64,000 bases of DNA from NCBI RefSeq assembly GCF_025564085.1, contig NZ_JAMGZJ010000072.1:150196-214195 (forward strand), read 5' to 3'. The notes under the pieces were generated by a model that was given only the letters and a program-made list of their open reading frames with translations, did no database searches and had not been told where the DNA came from. The position numbers and the translations under genes are program-made. This DNA comes from Silvania confinis. GTDB lineage: Bacteria > Pseudomonadota > Gammaproteobacteria > Enterobacterales > Enterobacteriaceae. Positions 36,690-46,198 of this stretch are shown here, one piece after another (the first letter of the stretch is position 1; each line of letters opens with the position of its first letter).

Positions 36690-38399
36690 TTATTTCAGCG
36701 GCGAGTTTTTGCGTTCGATGCTGTAGCGTTCCAGTTCTTTATACGGAACCACCTTGCTTTTCTTCTTACGCACGTCCACCACCGTCATGCGGTCGGTGCA
36801 GGAGTAGCACGGGTCGAGGCTGCCGATAATCAGCGGCGCATCAGAAACCGTGTTGCCACGCAGCATATAGCGCAGGGTTGGCCAGTTGGCGTAGGTGGCC
36901 GCCCGGCAGCGCCAGCGCCACAGCTTCTGGTTGTCGCCGGTCATGCTCCAGTGGATATCATCCCCGCGCGGCGCTTCGCTAAAGCCCAGCGCAAAGCGGT
37001 TCGGGATGTAGGTAAAGCCTTCCACCATCAGCTCGCCGCCCGGCAGGTTGTCGAGGCCGTAATCGATCATGTTGAGGGCGGTGTAGACTTCGTTGATGCG
37101 CACTTTCAGGCGTGAAATCACGTCGCAGCCCTGCTCCACGTGGACTTCCATCGGCAGCAGGCCGTAGCCAACAAACGGGTGATCGGCGCGGGTGTCGCGG
37201 GCGTGGCCGCTGGCGCGCACCATCGGGCCGACGTTGCTGAAATCGCGGGCGATCTGCGGGTCGAGGCGGCCCACGCCCACGGTGCGCTGGTCGATGTTCG
37301 GGGTGCTCAGCAGAATATCCACCAGGTCCTGCACTTCGCGGCGCATCTGCTGGGCCAGCAGGCGGGTCTGGATCATGTCGTCTTTCAGCAGATCGCGACG
37401 GATGCCGCCGATCAGGTTCAGGCCGTAGGTTTTACGCGCCCCGGTGAGGATCTCCGCCATCTTCATCGAGGTTTCACGCACGCGGAAGAACTGCATAAAG
37501 CCAGAGTCAAAGCCGACAAAGTGGCAGGCCAGGCCGAGGTTCAGCAGGTGCGAGTGCAGACGCTCGACCTCCAGCAGGATCGCGCGGATCATCTGGGCGC
37601 GTTCCGGCACCACGATCCCCATCGCGTTCTCTACCGAGGTGGTGTACGCGGTGCTGTGGGCAAAGCCGCAGATGCCGCACACGCGGTCGGACAGGAAGGT
37701 GACTTCGTTGTAGCCCATCCGCGTTTCGGCCAGCTTTTCCATTCCGCGATGGACGTAGAACAGGCGGTAGTCGGCGTCGATAATGTTCTCGCCGTCGACG
37801 AACAGGCGGAAGTGGCCCGGTTCGTCAGAGGTGACGTGCAGCGGGCCAATCGGCACCACGTTGTTTTTCTTATCGCCGAGTTCGTTGATAAATTCGTAGG
37901 TCTCTTTATCGGTGGTCGGCGCGGGGCGCTGGCGGTAGTCCATGCTGTCTTTGCGCAGCGGGTAGAGTTCGTCCGGCCAGTCGTCCGGCAGCACCAGCCG
38001 GCGTTCGTCCGGCAGGCCGACCGGGATCAGGCCGTACATGTCGCGCACTTCGCGCTCGCCCCAGACGGCAGCCGGCACGCGCGGAGTGACGGACGGGAAC
38101 TCCGGTTTGTCGGCGTCCACTTCTACGCGCACGGTGAGCCAGCAGCGGGTGCCCTGCTCCATCGACAGTACGTAATAGACCGCGTAGCTGCCGCAGAGCT
38201 GGCGTTCGTCATTGCCAAACAGCACCGACAGCCAGCCGCCCTGCTTGTAGTACAGGAACTCGACCACTTCCGGCAGATAGTTGATTTTCACCGTCACGGT
38301 GATTTGATCTTTGGTCTGCCAGGCTTCATCCAGCACTACGCCAGGGAAGGCCTGATGCAGCGCGGCGAGATAGTGTTGACCTACTTTTTCTTCAGACAT
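36690..38399 (-). CDS. hycE: Hydrogenase 3 large subunit HycE
   Basis: A 569-residue catalytic [NiFe] subunit, the proton-reducing end of formate hydrogenlyase; the N-terminal 170 residues are NuoC-like and the rest NuoD-like. Nickel-binding cysteine pairs are CGICGFAHS and DPCYSCTDR. The 32 residues after DPCYSCTDR (MTVVDVRKKKSKV onward) are the extension that HycI removes. Length matches E. coli. Confidence 0.97.
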   Translation of the reverse strand: MSEEKVGQHYLAALHQAFPGVVLDEAWQTKDQITVTVKINYLPEVVEFLYYKQGGWLSVLFGNDERQLCGSYAVYYVLSMEQGTRCWLTVRVEVDADKPEFPSVTPRVPAAVWGEREVRDMYGLIPVGLPDERRLVLPDDWPDELYPLRKDSMDYRQRPAPTTDKETYEFINELGDKKNNVVPIGPLHVTSDEPGHFRLFVDGENIIDADYRLFYVHRGMEKLAETRMGYNEVTFLSDRVCGICGFAHSTAYTTSVENAMGIVVPERAQMIRAILLEVERLHSHLLNLGLACHFVGFDSGFMQFFRVRETSMKMAEILTGARKTYGLNLIGGIRRDLLKDDMIQTRLLAQQMRREVQDLVDILLSTPNIDQRTVGVGRLDPQIARDFSNVGPMVRASGHARDTRADHPFVGYGLLPMEVHVEQGCDVISRLKVRINEVYTALNMIDYGLDNLPGGELMVEGFTYIPNRFALGFSEAPRGDDIHWSMTGDNQKLWRWRCRAATYANWPTLRYMLRGNTVSDAPLIIGSLDPCYSCTDRMTVVDVRKKKSKVVPYKELERYSIERKNSPLK

Positions 38400-38415
38400 A
38401 TTCAGTTCTCTACAA

Positions 38416-39339
38416 TCACGCCGCCAGCAAGGAGACGAAAGCTAAAAAGGCCAGACCAAAACCGGCCCAGGTAATGCGTGAGGTGGCGTTAAAGCGCAGG
38501 CGCGCCATGCTGTTCTCGAACAGCGCAATCACCAGTACGCCCGCCACCAACTTGACCACCGCGATTACGATAGCCAGCAGCAGGCCGCCGACGGAGAAGT
38601 GCGTCATCTGCCCCCAGGGAATGAACACCCCGACGAACATCTGCAGCACCACCAGCTGTTTCAGGCTGATGCCCCACTTGAGCACCGCAAAGCCCGCGCC
38701 GCTGTACTCCGACAGCGGGCCTTCCTGCAGCTCCTGCTCGGCTTCCGCAAGGTCAAACGGCAGTTTGCCCATCTCAATAAAGGTGGCGAACGCGCAGGCG
38801 CACATCGCCAGAACGAGGGTCACGGAGTGCGCCACCGGCCAGTGATAAACGGTCGCGGTAATCGCGCTGATGTGGGTGGTGCACGCCACCTGCGCGGCGA
38901 CCCACAGGCCCAGCAGCAGGATCGGCTCCACCAGTACGCCGAGCATTGCTTCACGACTGGCCCCAATCCCGGTGAACGGGCTGCCGGTATCCAGCCCGGC
39001 GATGGCGAAGAAGAAGCGCGCGATGGCGAAGAGGTAAATCAAGGTGATCAGGTCGCCGAGCACCGGCATTGGTGAGCCCAGGGTCACCACCGGCAGCGCG
39101 GTGGCAATGGCGAACATCACCGCCACCATCACCAACGGCATCAGGCGGAACACCCAGCCGGAGGCCGCCGGGCCTACGCTCTGGCGGCCCAGCAGTTTGA
39201 TCAGATCCCGGTACTCCTGGAAGATATCCGGCCCGCGACGGGTATGCAGACGCGCACGCGCCACGCGGGTAATACCGGCCAGCAGCGGCGCGAGGGCAAA
39301 CAGCACCAGCGCCTGAATCAGTGCAAAAATAAAGGTCAT
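38416..39339 (-). CDS. hycD: Membrane subunit HycD
   Basis: A 307-residue inner-membrane protein with about eight helices, homologous to NuoH. GITRVARARLHTRRGPDIFQ and LPFDLAEAEQELQEG are typical loop motifs. It anchors the peripheral arm to HycC. It starts three bases after the hycC... end order: hycC is upstream, separated by two bases from the hycD start. Confidence 0.95.
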   Translation of the reverse strand: MTFIFALIQALVLFALAPLLAGITRVARARLHTRRGPDIFQEYRDLIKLLGRQSVGPAASGWVFRLMPLVMVAVMFAIATALPVVTLGSPMPVLGDLITLIYLFAIARFFFAIAGLDTGSPFTGIGASREAMLGVLVEPILLLGLWVAAQVACTTHISAITATVYHWPVAHSVTLVLAMCACAFATFIEMGKLPFDLAEAEQELQEGPLSEYSGAGFAVLKWGISLKQLVVLQMFVGVFIPWGQMTHFSVGGLLLAIVIAVVKLVAGVLVIALFENSMARLRFNATSRITWAGFGLAFLAFVSLLAA

Positions 39340-39341
39340 GT

Positions 39342-41174
39342 TCAGGCTCCTCGGGACACAACAACGACCAGCAGCACCGCCAGCTCAATCACGGCGATAC
39401 GGCGGAACAGCACGGCGGTGCAGTCGCACTGCCAGCCGGGGATAAAGCGGACCGGGTTGAGCCATTTGCGCAGTTTCAGCACCGGGGCGAAGGACTCTTT
39501 AACCGGCATCGCAAAACCGTGGGCGGTGATCACCATCGCTTGTTCGTGATCGTAGCCGCACACCCAGGCAGAGCCGCGGGAGCGATTCGGCAGGCGATTG
39601 CCCTTGAAGATAACCATCACGATAAACGGCAGCAGCAGGCCCGCCAGCAGCAGCAGGACGATCATCGGCTGCGAGACCACAGACACCTCACCGCCGCTCG
39701 CCGGGAACAGGCCACTAATCAGCGGCAGGAACCACGGCGCGGCCACGCCACCCGCCACGCAGCACAGCGCGGCCAGCACGGTACTCGCCGTCATCAGCCA
39801 CGGCGCGCAGCAGGCGTTTTCGGCCTCTGCAGTGCGCGGTGCGCCAAGGAAGGTGACGCCATAGACTTTCGCCATGCACATCACCGCCAGCGCGCCGGTA
39901 ATGGCCAGGCCGGTTGCCAGCAGCGGCCCGAGCAGGCGGGCAACAAACACATCGTGGGTGCCGAGGTTAAAGAAGGATTGATAGATCACCCACTCCCCGG
40001 CAAAGCCGTTCAGCGGCGGCAGCGCGGCCATCGCCATCAGCCCCACCAGCATCGCCAGCGAGATCAGCGGCATTTTTTTGCCGATGCCGCCCAGCTTCTC
40101 GATGTCGCGATGGCCGGTGCGATACCACACCGCGCCCGCGCCGAGGAACAGCGTGGTTTTAAACAGGCCGTGGCTGACCAGGTGATAGAGACCCCCGGTG
40201 AAGCCCAGCGCGATCAGCAGGCTGCTGTGCAGGGCAATCCCGGTAACGCCCGCGCCCAGACCGAGCAGGATAATGCCGATGTTTTCCAGGGTGTGGTATG
40301 CCAGAAGGCGCTGGATGTTGTGCTCCATCAGCGCATACAGCCCGCCGACAAACGCGGTGATCATCCCCATCATCAGCAGCAGTACGCCGAGCCACAGCGG
40401 CGGTAATGCGCCACTGAGTGAAACGGTGAGCATGCCGTACAGACCGACCTTCATCACCACCGTGGAGAACAGCGCAGCAGCCGGGGCGCTGGCGTTGGCA
40501 TGCGCCTGCGGCGCCCAGCCGTGCAGCGGGATAACCCCCGCCAGCAGGCCAAAGCCCGCCAGCCCTGGCAGCCAGACGCTGGCACCCGGTGCCTGCCCGG
40601 AGGCCAGCGCGTTCATCGCCGCAAAGTCCAGCGTGCCGTAGTACGCCCACGCCTGCCAGCAGGCGATCGCCAGCAGCAGGGTGCCCAGACGCCCGAGCAC
40701 AAACCACAGCTTGCCGGACTGCGCGCAGCCGGTAAGAAACGCGGCGCACAGGGCCATGATTTCGGCCATCACCACCAGCCAGCCGAGGTTATCGACCACA
40801 ATGGCGGCCACGGCGGCGGCCAGCAGCAGGTTCGCCAGCACGCCGGTGTTTTTCACCTGCGGGTGACGCTGCCAGGCAATGGTAAACAGGCAGATTAAGC
40901 AGGCGGGCAGGCCAATGGCGATAAGCCAGATTGCCCGCAGCCCCGTCAGCTGAATGCCCACCTGCAGCCAGGCGATCTGCGCGTGCAGCGCGCCATACTG
41001 CGGCGCGGCCAGCAGCGCAATCGCCCCTGCCGTGACCGCCATCGCGCTGGCCAGAGTGCCGCCGATCCCGGCAATCACGCCGCTTATCGCGCGGTTAGCG
41101 GCAAAAACCAGCCCCAGCACGGCGCTGATGACGTAACAGCCCAGCGCCAGGTTGATTAACGAAAAGGCGTTCAT
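39342..41174 (-). CDS. hycC: Antiporter-like membrane subunit HycC
   Basis: A 610-residue membrane protein with about 14-16 helices, homologous to the NuoL/M/N antiporter-type subunits. Core motifs include GWAPQAHANASAPAAALFSTVVMK and LAYHTLENIGII (only short parts are diagnostic). It may couple hydrogen production to ion movement. The start is the ATG at 41174 (MNAFSLINLALG), overlapping the hycB stop by one base as in E. coli. Longer readings into hycB are rejected. Confidence 0.95.
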   Translation of the reverse strand: MNAFSLINLALGCYVISAVLGLVFAANRAISGVIAGIGGTLASAMAVTAGAIALLAAPQYGALHAQIAWLQVGIQLTGLRAIWLIAIGLPACLICLFTIAWQRHPQVKNTGVLANLLLAAAVAAIVVDNLGWLVVMAEIMALCAAFLTGCAQSGKLWFVLGRLGTLLLAIACWQAWAYYGTLDFAAMNALASGQAPGASVWLPGLAGFGLLAGVIPLHGWAPQAHANASAPAAALFSTVVMKVGLYGMLTVSLSGALPPLWLGVLLLMMGMITAFVGGLYALMEHNIQRLLAYHTLENIGIILLGLGAGVTGIALHSSLLIALGFTGGLYHLVSHGLFKTTLFLGAGAVWYRTGHRDIEKLGGIGKKMPLISLAMLVGLMAMAALPPLNGFAGEWVIYQSFFNLGTHDVFVARLLGPLLATGLAITGALAVMCMAKVYGVTFLGAPRTAEAENACCAPWLMTASTVLAALCCVAGGVAAPWFLPLISGLFPASGGEVSVVSQPMIVLLLLAGLLLPFIVMVIFKGNRLPNRSRGSAWVCGYDHEQAMVITAHGFAMPVKESFAPVLKLRKWLNPVRFIPGWQCDCTAVLFRRIAVIELAVLLVVVVSRGA

Positions 41175-41779
41175 CACAGCTCTCCTTGTTGCGACTGGAA
41201 CAGCGACAGATCGCCCAGATCCGTGTTCAGGGTGAGTTCGCGCTTGCGCTTGCTGGCGCGGGCGATGTCTTCGTTGTTGACCAGCCGCAGGGATTGGGTC
41301 GGACAGGTGCGCACGCACGCCGGGCCGTCGGGGTCGAAGTAGCACAGGTCACACTTCACCGCGATGGCGCGCACGCCCGGCACCCAGTCAAGGAACGGGC
41401 TGACGCGGGCAGGCGCTGGCGGGGCCATCGGTGCCTTACTGGTGTTGCTGTTCGCGGGGATCGCCCGCGGACGGCTACCGGAAAACTCCACCGCGCCAAA
41501 CGGACAGGCAATGCCGCACAACTTGCAGCTGACGCACAGGCTTTCGTTCAGCTGGATGGCACCGTCAATGCGGGTGATGGCATTAACCGGGCACACCTGA
41601 GCGCAGGGGGCGTCTTCGCACTGGTGGCAAAGCTGCGGCGCGGAGTCATTGCGGTTGCGCATCACTTTCAGTCGCGGCTGGCTTTGCAGGCCATGCAGGC
41701 GATGGTTTTCTGAGCAGGCCGCCTCACAGGTGTGGCAGCCGATACACAGCGTAGGATCAGCAATTACAAAACGATTCAC
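41174..41779 (-). CDS. hycB: Electron-transfer subunit HycB
   Basis: A 201-residue protein with four [4Fe-4S]-type cysteine groups (CIGCHTCEAAC, CHQCEDAPCAQVC, CVSCKLCGIAC, CDLCYFDPDGPACVRTC). It takes electrons from FdhF and docks it on the membrane complex. The start is a GTG at 41779, with AGAGGA upstream and the expected N-terminus (V)NRFVIADPTLCIGC; readings from 41803 are less likely. Confidence 0.95.
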   Translation of the reverse strand: MNRFVIADPTLCIGCHTCEAACSENHRLHGLQSQPRLKVMRNRNDSAPQLCHQCEDAPCAQVCPVNAITRIDGAIQLNESLCVSCKLCGIACPFGAVEFSGSRPRAIPANSNTSKAPMAPPAPARVSPFLDWVPGVRAIAVKCDLCYFDPDGPACVRTCPTQSLRLVNNEDIARASKRKRELTLNTDLGDLSLFQSQQGEL

Positions 41780-41796
41780 CTGGTGTCCTCTGGTGA

Positions 41797-41849
41797 GTGT
41801 CATTTTTGACGATAAGTGTCGAAAGTGTCATTTCGACACCTGTCGACAG
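41797..41849. promoter_or_regulatory. Putative FhlA-binding region between hycA and hycB
   Basis: Contains arms GTGTCGAAA (41816-41824) and TTTCGACAC (41831-41839) around GTGTCA, flanked by further TGTCAT and TGTCGACA words. FhlA is known to bind the hycA-hycB gap in E. coli. Confidence 0.6.
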
Positions 41850-41854
41850 CGTAT

Positions 41855-42313
41855 TCAGGCCGTAGCGTGATGTTTTGCGAGGGTCTCGAGCGTCAGCGAT
41901 TCGCCGCGTTCGGTGGCCTGATACAGCGCGGCATAGATCCCGCTGATGGTATCGAGGAAATGGGACAGCACCGCCTCACGCTCATTCACGCTGATGCTGC
42001 CGTCGAGCAGGCCATCGTCGCCCAGCCGGGCGCAGCCGATCAGCACGCTGGCAGGTTCATCGCGCGCTTCGACGGTGTAGTTAAAGACGTGGCCGTTGAA
42101 CGCCCGTTCAGGGGTGACGCGGATCAGGAAGTGGTCGAACAGCCAGAAGCCCAGCCCGCTCTCCGTATTGTTGGCCACGCTCAGGTGCAGGCTGGCTTTC
42201 GACAGCGTAATGCCCTGAATCAATGAGTTGCCGTAGTGATTCCAGTGGGTACGCAGGACGCGCTGTTGTCCGGCGATAAAATTGGCTTTCTCGCTCAGTT
42301 CGGAAAGTTTCAT
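41855..42313 (-). CDS. hycA: Formate hydrogenlyase regulator HycA
   Basis: A 152-residue protein matching E. coli HycA in length and pattern (SEKANFIAGQQRVLRTHW at the start, NSLIQGITLSKA in the middle). HycA counteracts FhlA and lowers hyc/hyp expression. The start is the ATG at 42313; in-frame ATGs further upstream lie beyond the sigma-54 promoter. It is first in the hyc operon, divergent from hypA. Similarity to E. coli is lower than for the structural genes. Confidence 0.9.
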   Translation of the reverse strand: MKLSELSEKANFIAGQQRVLRTHWNHYGNSLIQGITLSKASLHLSVANNTESGLGFWLFDHFLIRVTPERAFNGHVFNYTVEARDEPASVLIGCARLGDDGLLDGSISVNEREAVLSHFLDTISGIYAALYQATERGESLTLETLAKHHATA

Positions 42314-42355
42314 GGTGAAATACCTAATGCTCTTAAATGAAGTTGACTGCATTAA

Positions 42356-42370
42356 GCACGTTCCATGCCA
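42356..42370 (-). promoter_or_regulatory. Sigma-54 promoter of the hyc operon
   Basis: On the minus strand TGGCATGGAACGTGC has GG and GC ten bases apart, about 45 bases before the hycA ATG. Confidence 0.82.
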
Positions 42371-42428
42371 GTTTTTAACTGATTGATTTTTAATGTCAAT
42401 CGTCTTTAAGTTGTGAGTGGCAGCACAA

Positions 42429-42449
42429 AATGACATGTCATTTCGTCAT
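42429..42449. promoter_or_regulatory. Likely shared FhlA site between hycA and hypA
   Basis: The perfect palindrome AATGACATGTCATT (42429-42442), followed by TCGTCA, lies between the two divergent sigma-54 promoters and resembles the repeats before hydN and fdhF. Confidence 0.6.
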
Positions 42450-42495
42450 CTTTGCCTGCCCGTAGACATCCCCCTCCCCACCCTTTATTAAAACC

Positions 42496-42510
42496 TGGCA
42501 TCAATATTGC
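42496..42510 (+). promoter_or_regulatory. Sigma-54 promoter of the hyp operon
   Basis: TGGCATCAATATTGC is a near-consensus -24/-12 element with GG and GC ten bases apart. Its start site would fall about 20 bases before the hypA ATG. Confidence 0.88.
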
Positions 42511-42544
42511 TATTACCCGGTGAGACGTCACCAGGAAACGCACT

Positions 42545-42895
42545 ATGCACGAGATCACCCTCTGCCAGCAGGCGCTGGAATTGATTCAACACCAGGCTCA
42601 GGAACATCACGCCAGCCGCGTGACCGGCGTGTGGCTGCGCGTGGGCGCGTTTTCCTGCGTGGAAAGCAGCGCCCTGCAGTTTTGCTTTGAGCTGGTATGC
42701 CGGGAAACGGTCGCCGAAGGTTGCGACCTGCATCTGGAGGAGCAGCAGGCGGAATGCTGGTGTCGGGACTGCGAGCAGTATGTCCAGCTATTAACCCACC
42801 GCGTGCGCCGCTGCCCGGACTGCGGCGGCAGCGATTTGAATATCGTTGCCGACGACGGGCTGCATATCACCCGTCTGGAAATTGAACAGGAGTAA
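42545..42895 (+). CDS. hypA: Nickel chaperone HypA
   Basis: A 116-residue metallochaperone that, with HypB, delivers nickel to HycE. The N-terminal MHEITLCQ holds the His2 nickel ligand. The zinc site is visible as CWCRDC and CPDCGG. First of hypABCDE-fhlA; it ends three bases before hypB. Confidence 0.97.
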   Translation: MHEITLCQQALELIQHQAQEHHASRVTGVWLRVGAFSCVESSALQFCFELVCRETVAEGCDLHLEEQQAECWCRDCEQYVQLLTHRVRRCPDCGGSDLNIVADDGLHITRLEIEQE

Positions 42896-42898
42896 ACC

Positions 42899-43771
42899 AT
42901 GTGTACCACCTGCGGTTGCGACCAGGGCAACTTATATATAGAAGGCGATGAGCATAATCCTCACTCTGCTTTTCGCAGCGCCCCGTTCTCCCCTGCCCCA
43001 CGCCCGGCGCTGCGCGTCACGCGCATTGACGCCACGCCGTTTGCCCCTGTCGAGGCGAGCGCAGGCCAGCTGGATTATGGCCACGGCGAAGCGGGCACCC
43101 ACGCGCCGGGCCTGACCCAGCGCAAAATGGTCGAAATAGAGATGGACGTGCTGGGCAAGAACAATCAGCTGGCCCGGCGCAACCGCGAGCTGTTCAGCGG
43201 TAAAAAACAGCTGGCGCTGAATCTGGTCTCCAGCCCTGGCTCCGGTAAAACCACCCTGCTGACGGAAACCTTAAAACGCCTGCAGCAGCGGGTTCCCTGC
43301 GCGGTGATCGAAGGCGATCAGCAGACGGTGAACGACGCGGAACGTATTCGCGCCACTGGCACCCCGGCGATTCAGGTCAATACCGGCAAAGGCTGCCACC
43401 TTGACGCGCAGATGATCCACGCCGCAATGCAGCGCCTGCCGCTGGACGACGGCGGGATTATGTTTATCGAAAACGTCGGTAACCTGGTCTGCCCGGCCAG
43501 CTTTGACCTGGGCGAGCGTCATAAGGTGGCGGTGCTGTCGGTCACCGAAGGCGAGGATAAACCGCTGAAATATCCACATATGTTCGCCGCTGCCTCGATC
43601 ATGCTGCTGAACAAGGTCGATCTGCTGCCGTACCTGACCTTTGACGTCGAGAAATGCCTCGCCGCCGCCCGGGAGGTGAACCCGGACATCACCATCCTGC
43701 TGGTCTCCGCCACCCGCGGCGACGGCATGGACGCCTGGCTTGACTGGCTGGAGACGCAGCGATGTGCATAG
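42899..43771 (+). CDS. hypB: Nickel-loading GTPase HypB
   Basis: A 290-residue GTPase. The N-terminal CTTCGC is the high-affinity nickel site, followed by a low-complexity linker. The GTPase domain has Walker [11 protein letters not shown] (about residues 109-118) and the base-recognition motif LNKVD. It drives nickel transfer from HypA to the hydrogenase. It overlaps hypC by ten bases. Confidence 0.97.
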   Translation: MCTTCGCDQGNLYIEGDEHNPHSAFRSAPFSPAPRPALRVTRIDATPFAPVEASAGQLDYGHGEAGTHAPGLTQRKMVEIEMDVLGKNNQLARRNRELFSGKKQLALNLVSSPGSGKTTLLTETLKRLQQRVPCAVIEGDQQTVNDAERIRATGTPAIQVNTGKGCHLDAQMIHAAMQRLPLDDGGIMFIENVGNLVCPASFDLGERHKVAVLSVTEGEDKPLKYPHMFAAASIMLLNKVDLLPYLTFDVEKCLAAAREVNPDITILLVSATRGDGMDAWLDWLETQRCA

Positions 43772-44040
43772 GCGTTCCCGGTAAAATTAGTGCCATCCAC
43801 GACGGCATGCAGGCGCAGGTGGATGTCTGCGGCATCCTGCGCGATGTCGATTTGACCCTGGTTGGCATCAACGACGAGGCGGGCAACAGCCGCCTCGGCC
43901 AATGGGTGCTGGTCCACGTGGGCTTTGCGATGAGCGTCATCGATGAAGAAGAGGCGCTGGACACCCTGGCCGCCCTGCAGAACATGTTCGACGTCGAGCC
44001 CGACGTGGGTTCGCTGCTGTTTGGCGAGGAGCATCGCTAA
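43762..44040 (+). CDS. hypC: Hydrogenase assembly chaperone HypC
   Basis: A 92-residue chaperone with the invariant N-terminal MCIGVPGKI, whose Cys2 carries the Fe(CN)2CO unit made with HypD and passes it to HycE. It overlaps both hypB and hypD (TAATG junction). Confidence 0.97.
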   Translation: MCIGVPGKISAIHDGMQAQVDVCGILRDVDLTLVGINDEAGNSRLGQWVLVHVGFAMSVIDEEEALDTLAALQNMFDVEPDVGSLLFGEEHR

Positions 44041-45161
44041 TGCGCTTTGTTGATGAGTACCGCGATCCGCAGAAGGTGATGCAGCTGATTGAGAGGCTGA
44101 AAGCGCGCGCCGGGCTGTTAGCCTGGACCGCTGCGCGCCCGCTGCGGATCATGGAGGTGTGCGGCGGCCACACCCACGCCATTTTTAAGTTCGGCCTCGA
44201 TCAGCTCCTGCCCGACAACATCGAGTTTATTCACGGCCCCGGCTGTCCGGTGTGCGTCCTGCCGATGGGGCGGATCGATACCTGCATCGAGATCGCCCGC
44301 CACCCGGAGGTGATCTTCTGTACCTTTGGCGACGCGATGCGCGTGCCGGGTAAAAACGGCTCGCTGCTGGATGCCCGGATGCGCGGCGCGGACGTGCGGG
44401 TGATTTACTCCCCCGCCGATGCGCTGAAGCTGGCTCAGCAGAACCCGGATCGTAAGGTGGTGTTCTTCGGGCTGGGGTTTGAGACCACCATGCCCGCCAC
44501 CGCCCTGACCCTGCGCCAGGCGAAAGCCGCTGCGGTGCCCAATTTCTTCTTTTTTTGTCAGCACATTACGCTGATCCCGGTGCTGAAAAGCCTGCTCGAA
44601 CAGCCGGAAAACGGCATCGACGCGTTTCTGGCACCGGGGCACGTCAGCATGGTGATTGGCACCCACGCCTACGATTTTATCGCCGCCGATCACCAGCGTC
44701 CGCTGGCGGTGGCCGGGTTTGAACCGGTGGATCTGCTGCAGGGAGTGTTGATGCTGGTGGAGCAGAAGATCGACGGCGTCAGTCGGGTTGAAAATCAGTA
44801 TCGCCGCATCGTGCCGGAAGCGGGCAACGCCGTGGCGCAGGCGGCGATGGCAGAGGTGTTTGGCATTGAAGGCGACAGCGAATGGCGCGGGCTGGGGGTG
44901 ATTGCGCACTCCGGCGTGCATCTGACCGACGCTTACCGCCAGTTTGACGCCGAGCGTCACTTTAAGCCGCAGGCGCAGGATATTTGCGATGACCCCGAGG
45001 CGCGCTGTGGATCGGTGCTGACCGGGCGCTGCAAACCGGCCCAGTGTCCGCTGTTTGGCAATAAATGCACCCCGCAAAGCGCCTTTGGCGCGCTGATGGT
45101 GTCATCGGAAGGGGCGTGTAGCGCCTGGTATCAGTACCGTTCTCAGGAGTGTGAAAGTTGA
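44040..45161 (+). CDS. hypD: Fe(CN)2CO assembly protein HypD
   Basis: A 373-residue iron-sulphur protein. Conserved motifs are MEVCGGHTHAIFKFG (about residues 38-52) and GPGCPVCVLP; the C-terminal cluster cysteines lie in CGSVLTGRCKPAQCPLFGNKC. It assembles the iron centre together with HypC and HypE. It overlaps hypC by one base and hypE by four. Confidence 0.97.
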   Translation: MRFVDEYRDPQKVMQLIERLKARAGLLAWTAARPLRIMEVCGGHTHAIFKFGLDQLLPDNIEFIHGPGCPVCVLPMGRIDTCIEIARHPEVIFCTFGDAMRVPGKNGSLLDARMRGADVRVIYSPADALKLAQQNPDRKVVFFGLGFETTMPATALTLRQAKAAAVPNFFFFCQHITLIPVLKSLLEQPENGIDAFLAPGHVSMVIGTHAYDFIAADHQRPLAVAGFEPVDLLQGVLMLVEQKIDGVSRVENQYRRIVPEAGNAVAQAAMAEVFGIEGDSEWRGLGVIAHSGVHLTDAYRQFDAERHFKPQAQDICDDPEARCGSVLTGRCKPAQCPLFGNKCTPQSAFGALMVSSEGACSAWYQYRSQECES

Positions 45162-46168
45162 AACAGATAACCCTCGCCCACGGCAGTGGCGGCCAGGCGA
45201 TGCAGCAGCTGATCGGCGAGCTTTTTATGCGCGCGTTTGCCAACCCGCTGCTGAACGAGCAGGAAGACCAGGCCCGTATTCCGCTGCATGAACTCACCGC
45301 CCACGGCGACCGGCTGGCCTTTTCCACCGACAGCTACGTGATTGATCCGATTTTCTTCCCCGGCGGCGACATCGGCAAGCTGGCAGTATGCGGCACCGCC
45401 AACGACGTGGCGGTCAGCGGGGCGATCCCGCGCTGGCTCTCCTGCGGCTTTATTCTGGAAGAGGGGCTGGAGATGGCGACGCTGGAGCGGATCATCACCA
45501 GTATGGCCGCCACGGCGACGGCCGCAGGCATCACCATTGTCACCGGTGATACCAAAGTGGTACCGCGCGGTGCGGCGGACAAAGTGTTTATTAATACCGC
45601 CGGTATCGGTTCTATTCCCGGCGGAGTAAACTGGGGAATGCGCCAGATTGCAGTCGGCGATGTGCTGCTGGTCAGCGGCACCCTGGGCGATCACGGCGCG
45701 ACGATCCTCAACCTGCGCGAAGGCTTAGGGCTTGAAGGCGATCTGCAAAGCGACTGCGCGGTGCTGACCCCGCTGATTCAGGCCCTGCGCGACGTGCCCG
45801 GCGTAAAAGCCCTGCGCGACGCTACGCGCGGCGGCGTGAATGCCGTGGCCCACGAATTTGCCGCCAGCAGCGGCTGCGGCATTGAGCTGCAGGAAGGCGC
45901 GCTGCCGGTGAAACCCGCGGTGCGCGGTGCCTGTGAACTGCTGGGGCTGGATCCGCTCAACTTCGCTAACGAAGGTAAGCTGGCGATCGTTGTCGAGCGC
46001 AACGCGGCGCAACAGGTGCTAGCCTTATTACACCAGCAGCCGTTAGGCCAGCATGCGGCGATTATCGGCGAGGTGGTTGAGCGCAAAGGGGTGCGCCTCA
46101 CCGGACTGTACGGCGTGAAGCGCACGCTGAATTTGCCCCATGCCGAACCGCTGCCGCGTATTTGCTGA
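45158..46168 (+). CDS. hypE: Carbamoyl dehydratase HypE
   Basis: A 336-residue ATP-dependent enzyme that turns the carbamoyl group from HypF into a thiocyanate on its last residue; the C-terminal PRIC with the reactive Cys336 is present. The PurM-like core shows AHGSGGQAM, STDSYVIDPIFFPGG and GTANDVAVSGA. The start is a TTG at 45158, with CAGGAG eight bases upstream, overlapping the hypD stop as TTGA. Confidence 0.96.
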   Translation: MKQITLAHGSGGQAMQQLIGELFMRAFANPLLNEQEDQARIPLHELTAHGDRLAFSTDSYVIDPIFFPGGDIGKLAVCGTANDVAVSGAIPRWLSCGFILEEGLEMATLERIITSMAATATAAGITIVTGDTKVVPRGAADKVFINTAGIGSIPGGVNWGMRQIAVGDVLLVSGTLGDHGATILNLREGLGLEGDLQSDCAVLTPLIQALRDVPGVKALRDATRGGVNAVAHEFAASSGCGIELQEGALPVKPAVRGACELLGLDPLNFANEGKLAIVVERNAAQQVLALLHQQPLGQHAAIIGEVVERKGVRLTGLYGVKRTLNLPHAEPLPRIC

Positions 46169-46198
46169 CCGTCGACTCTCATATTCTGGATATCACGC

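Noticed and set aside
37140..38474. A 444-codon plus-strand frame opposite hycE
   Set aside because: Antisense shadow; hycE is complete on the other strand.
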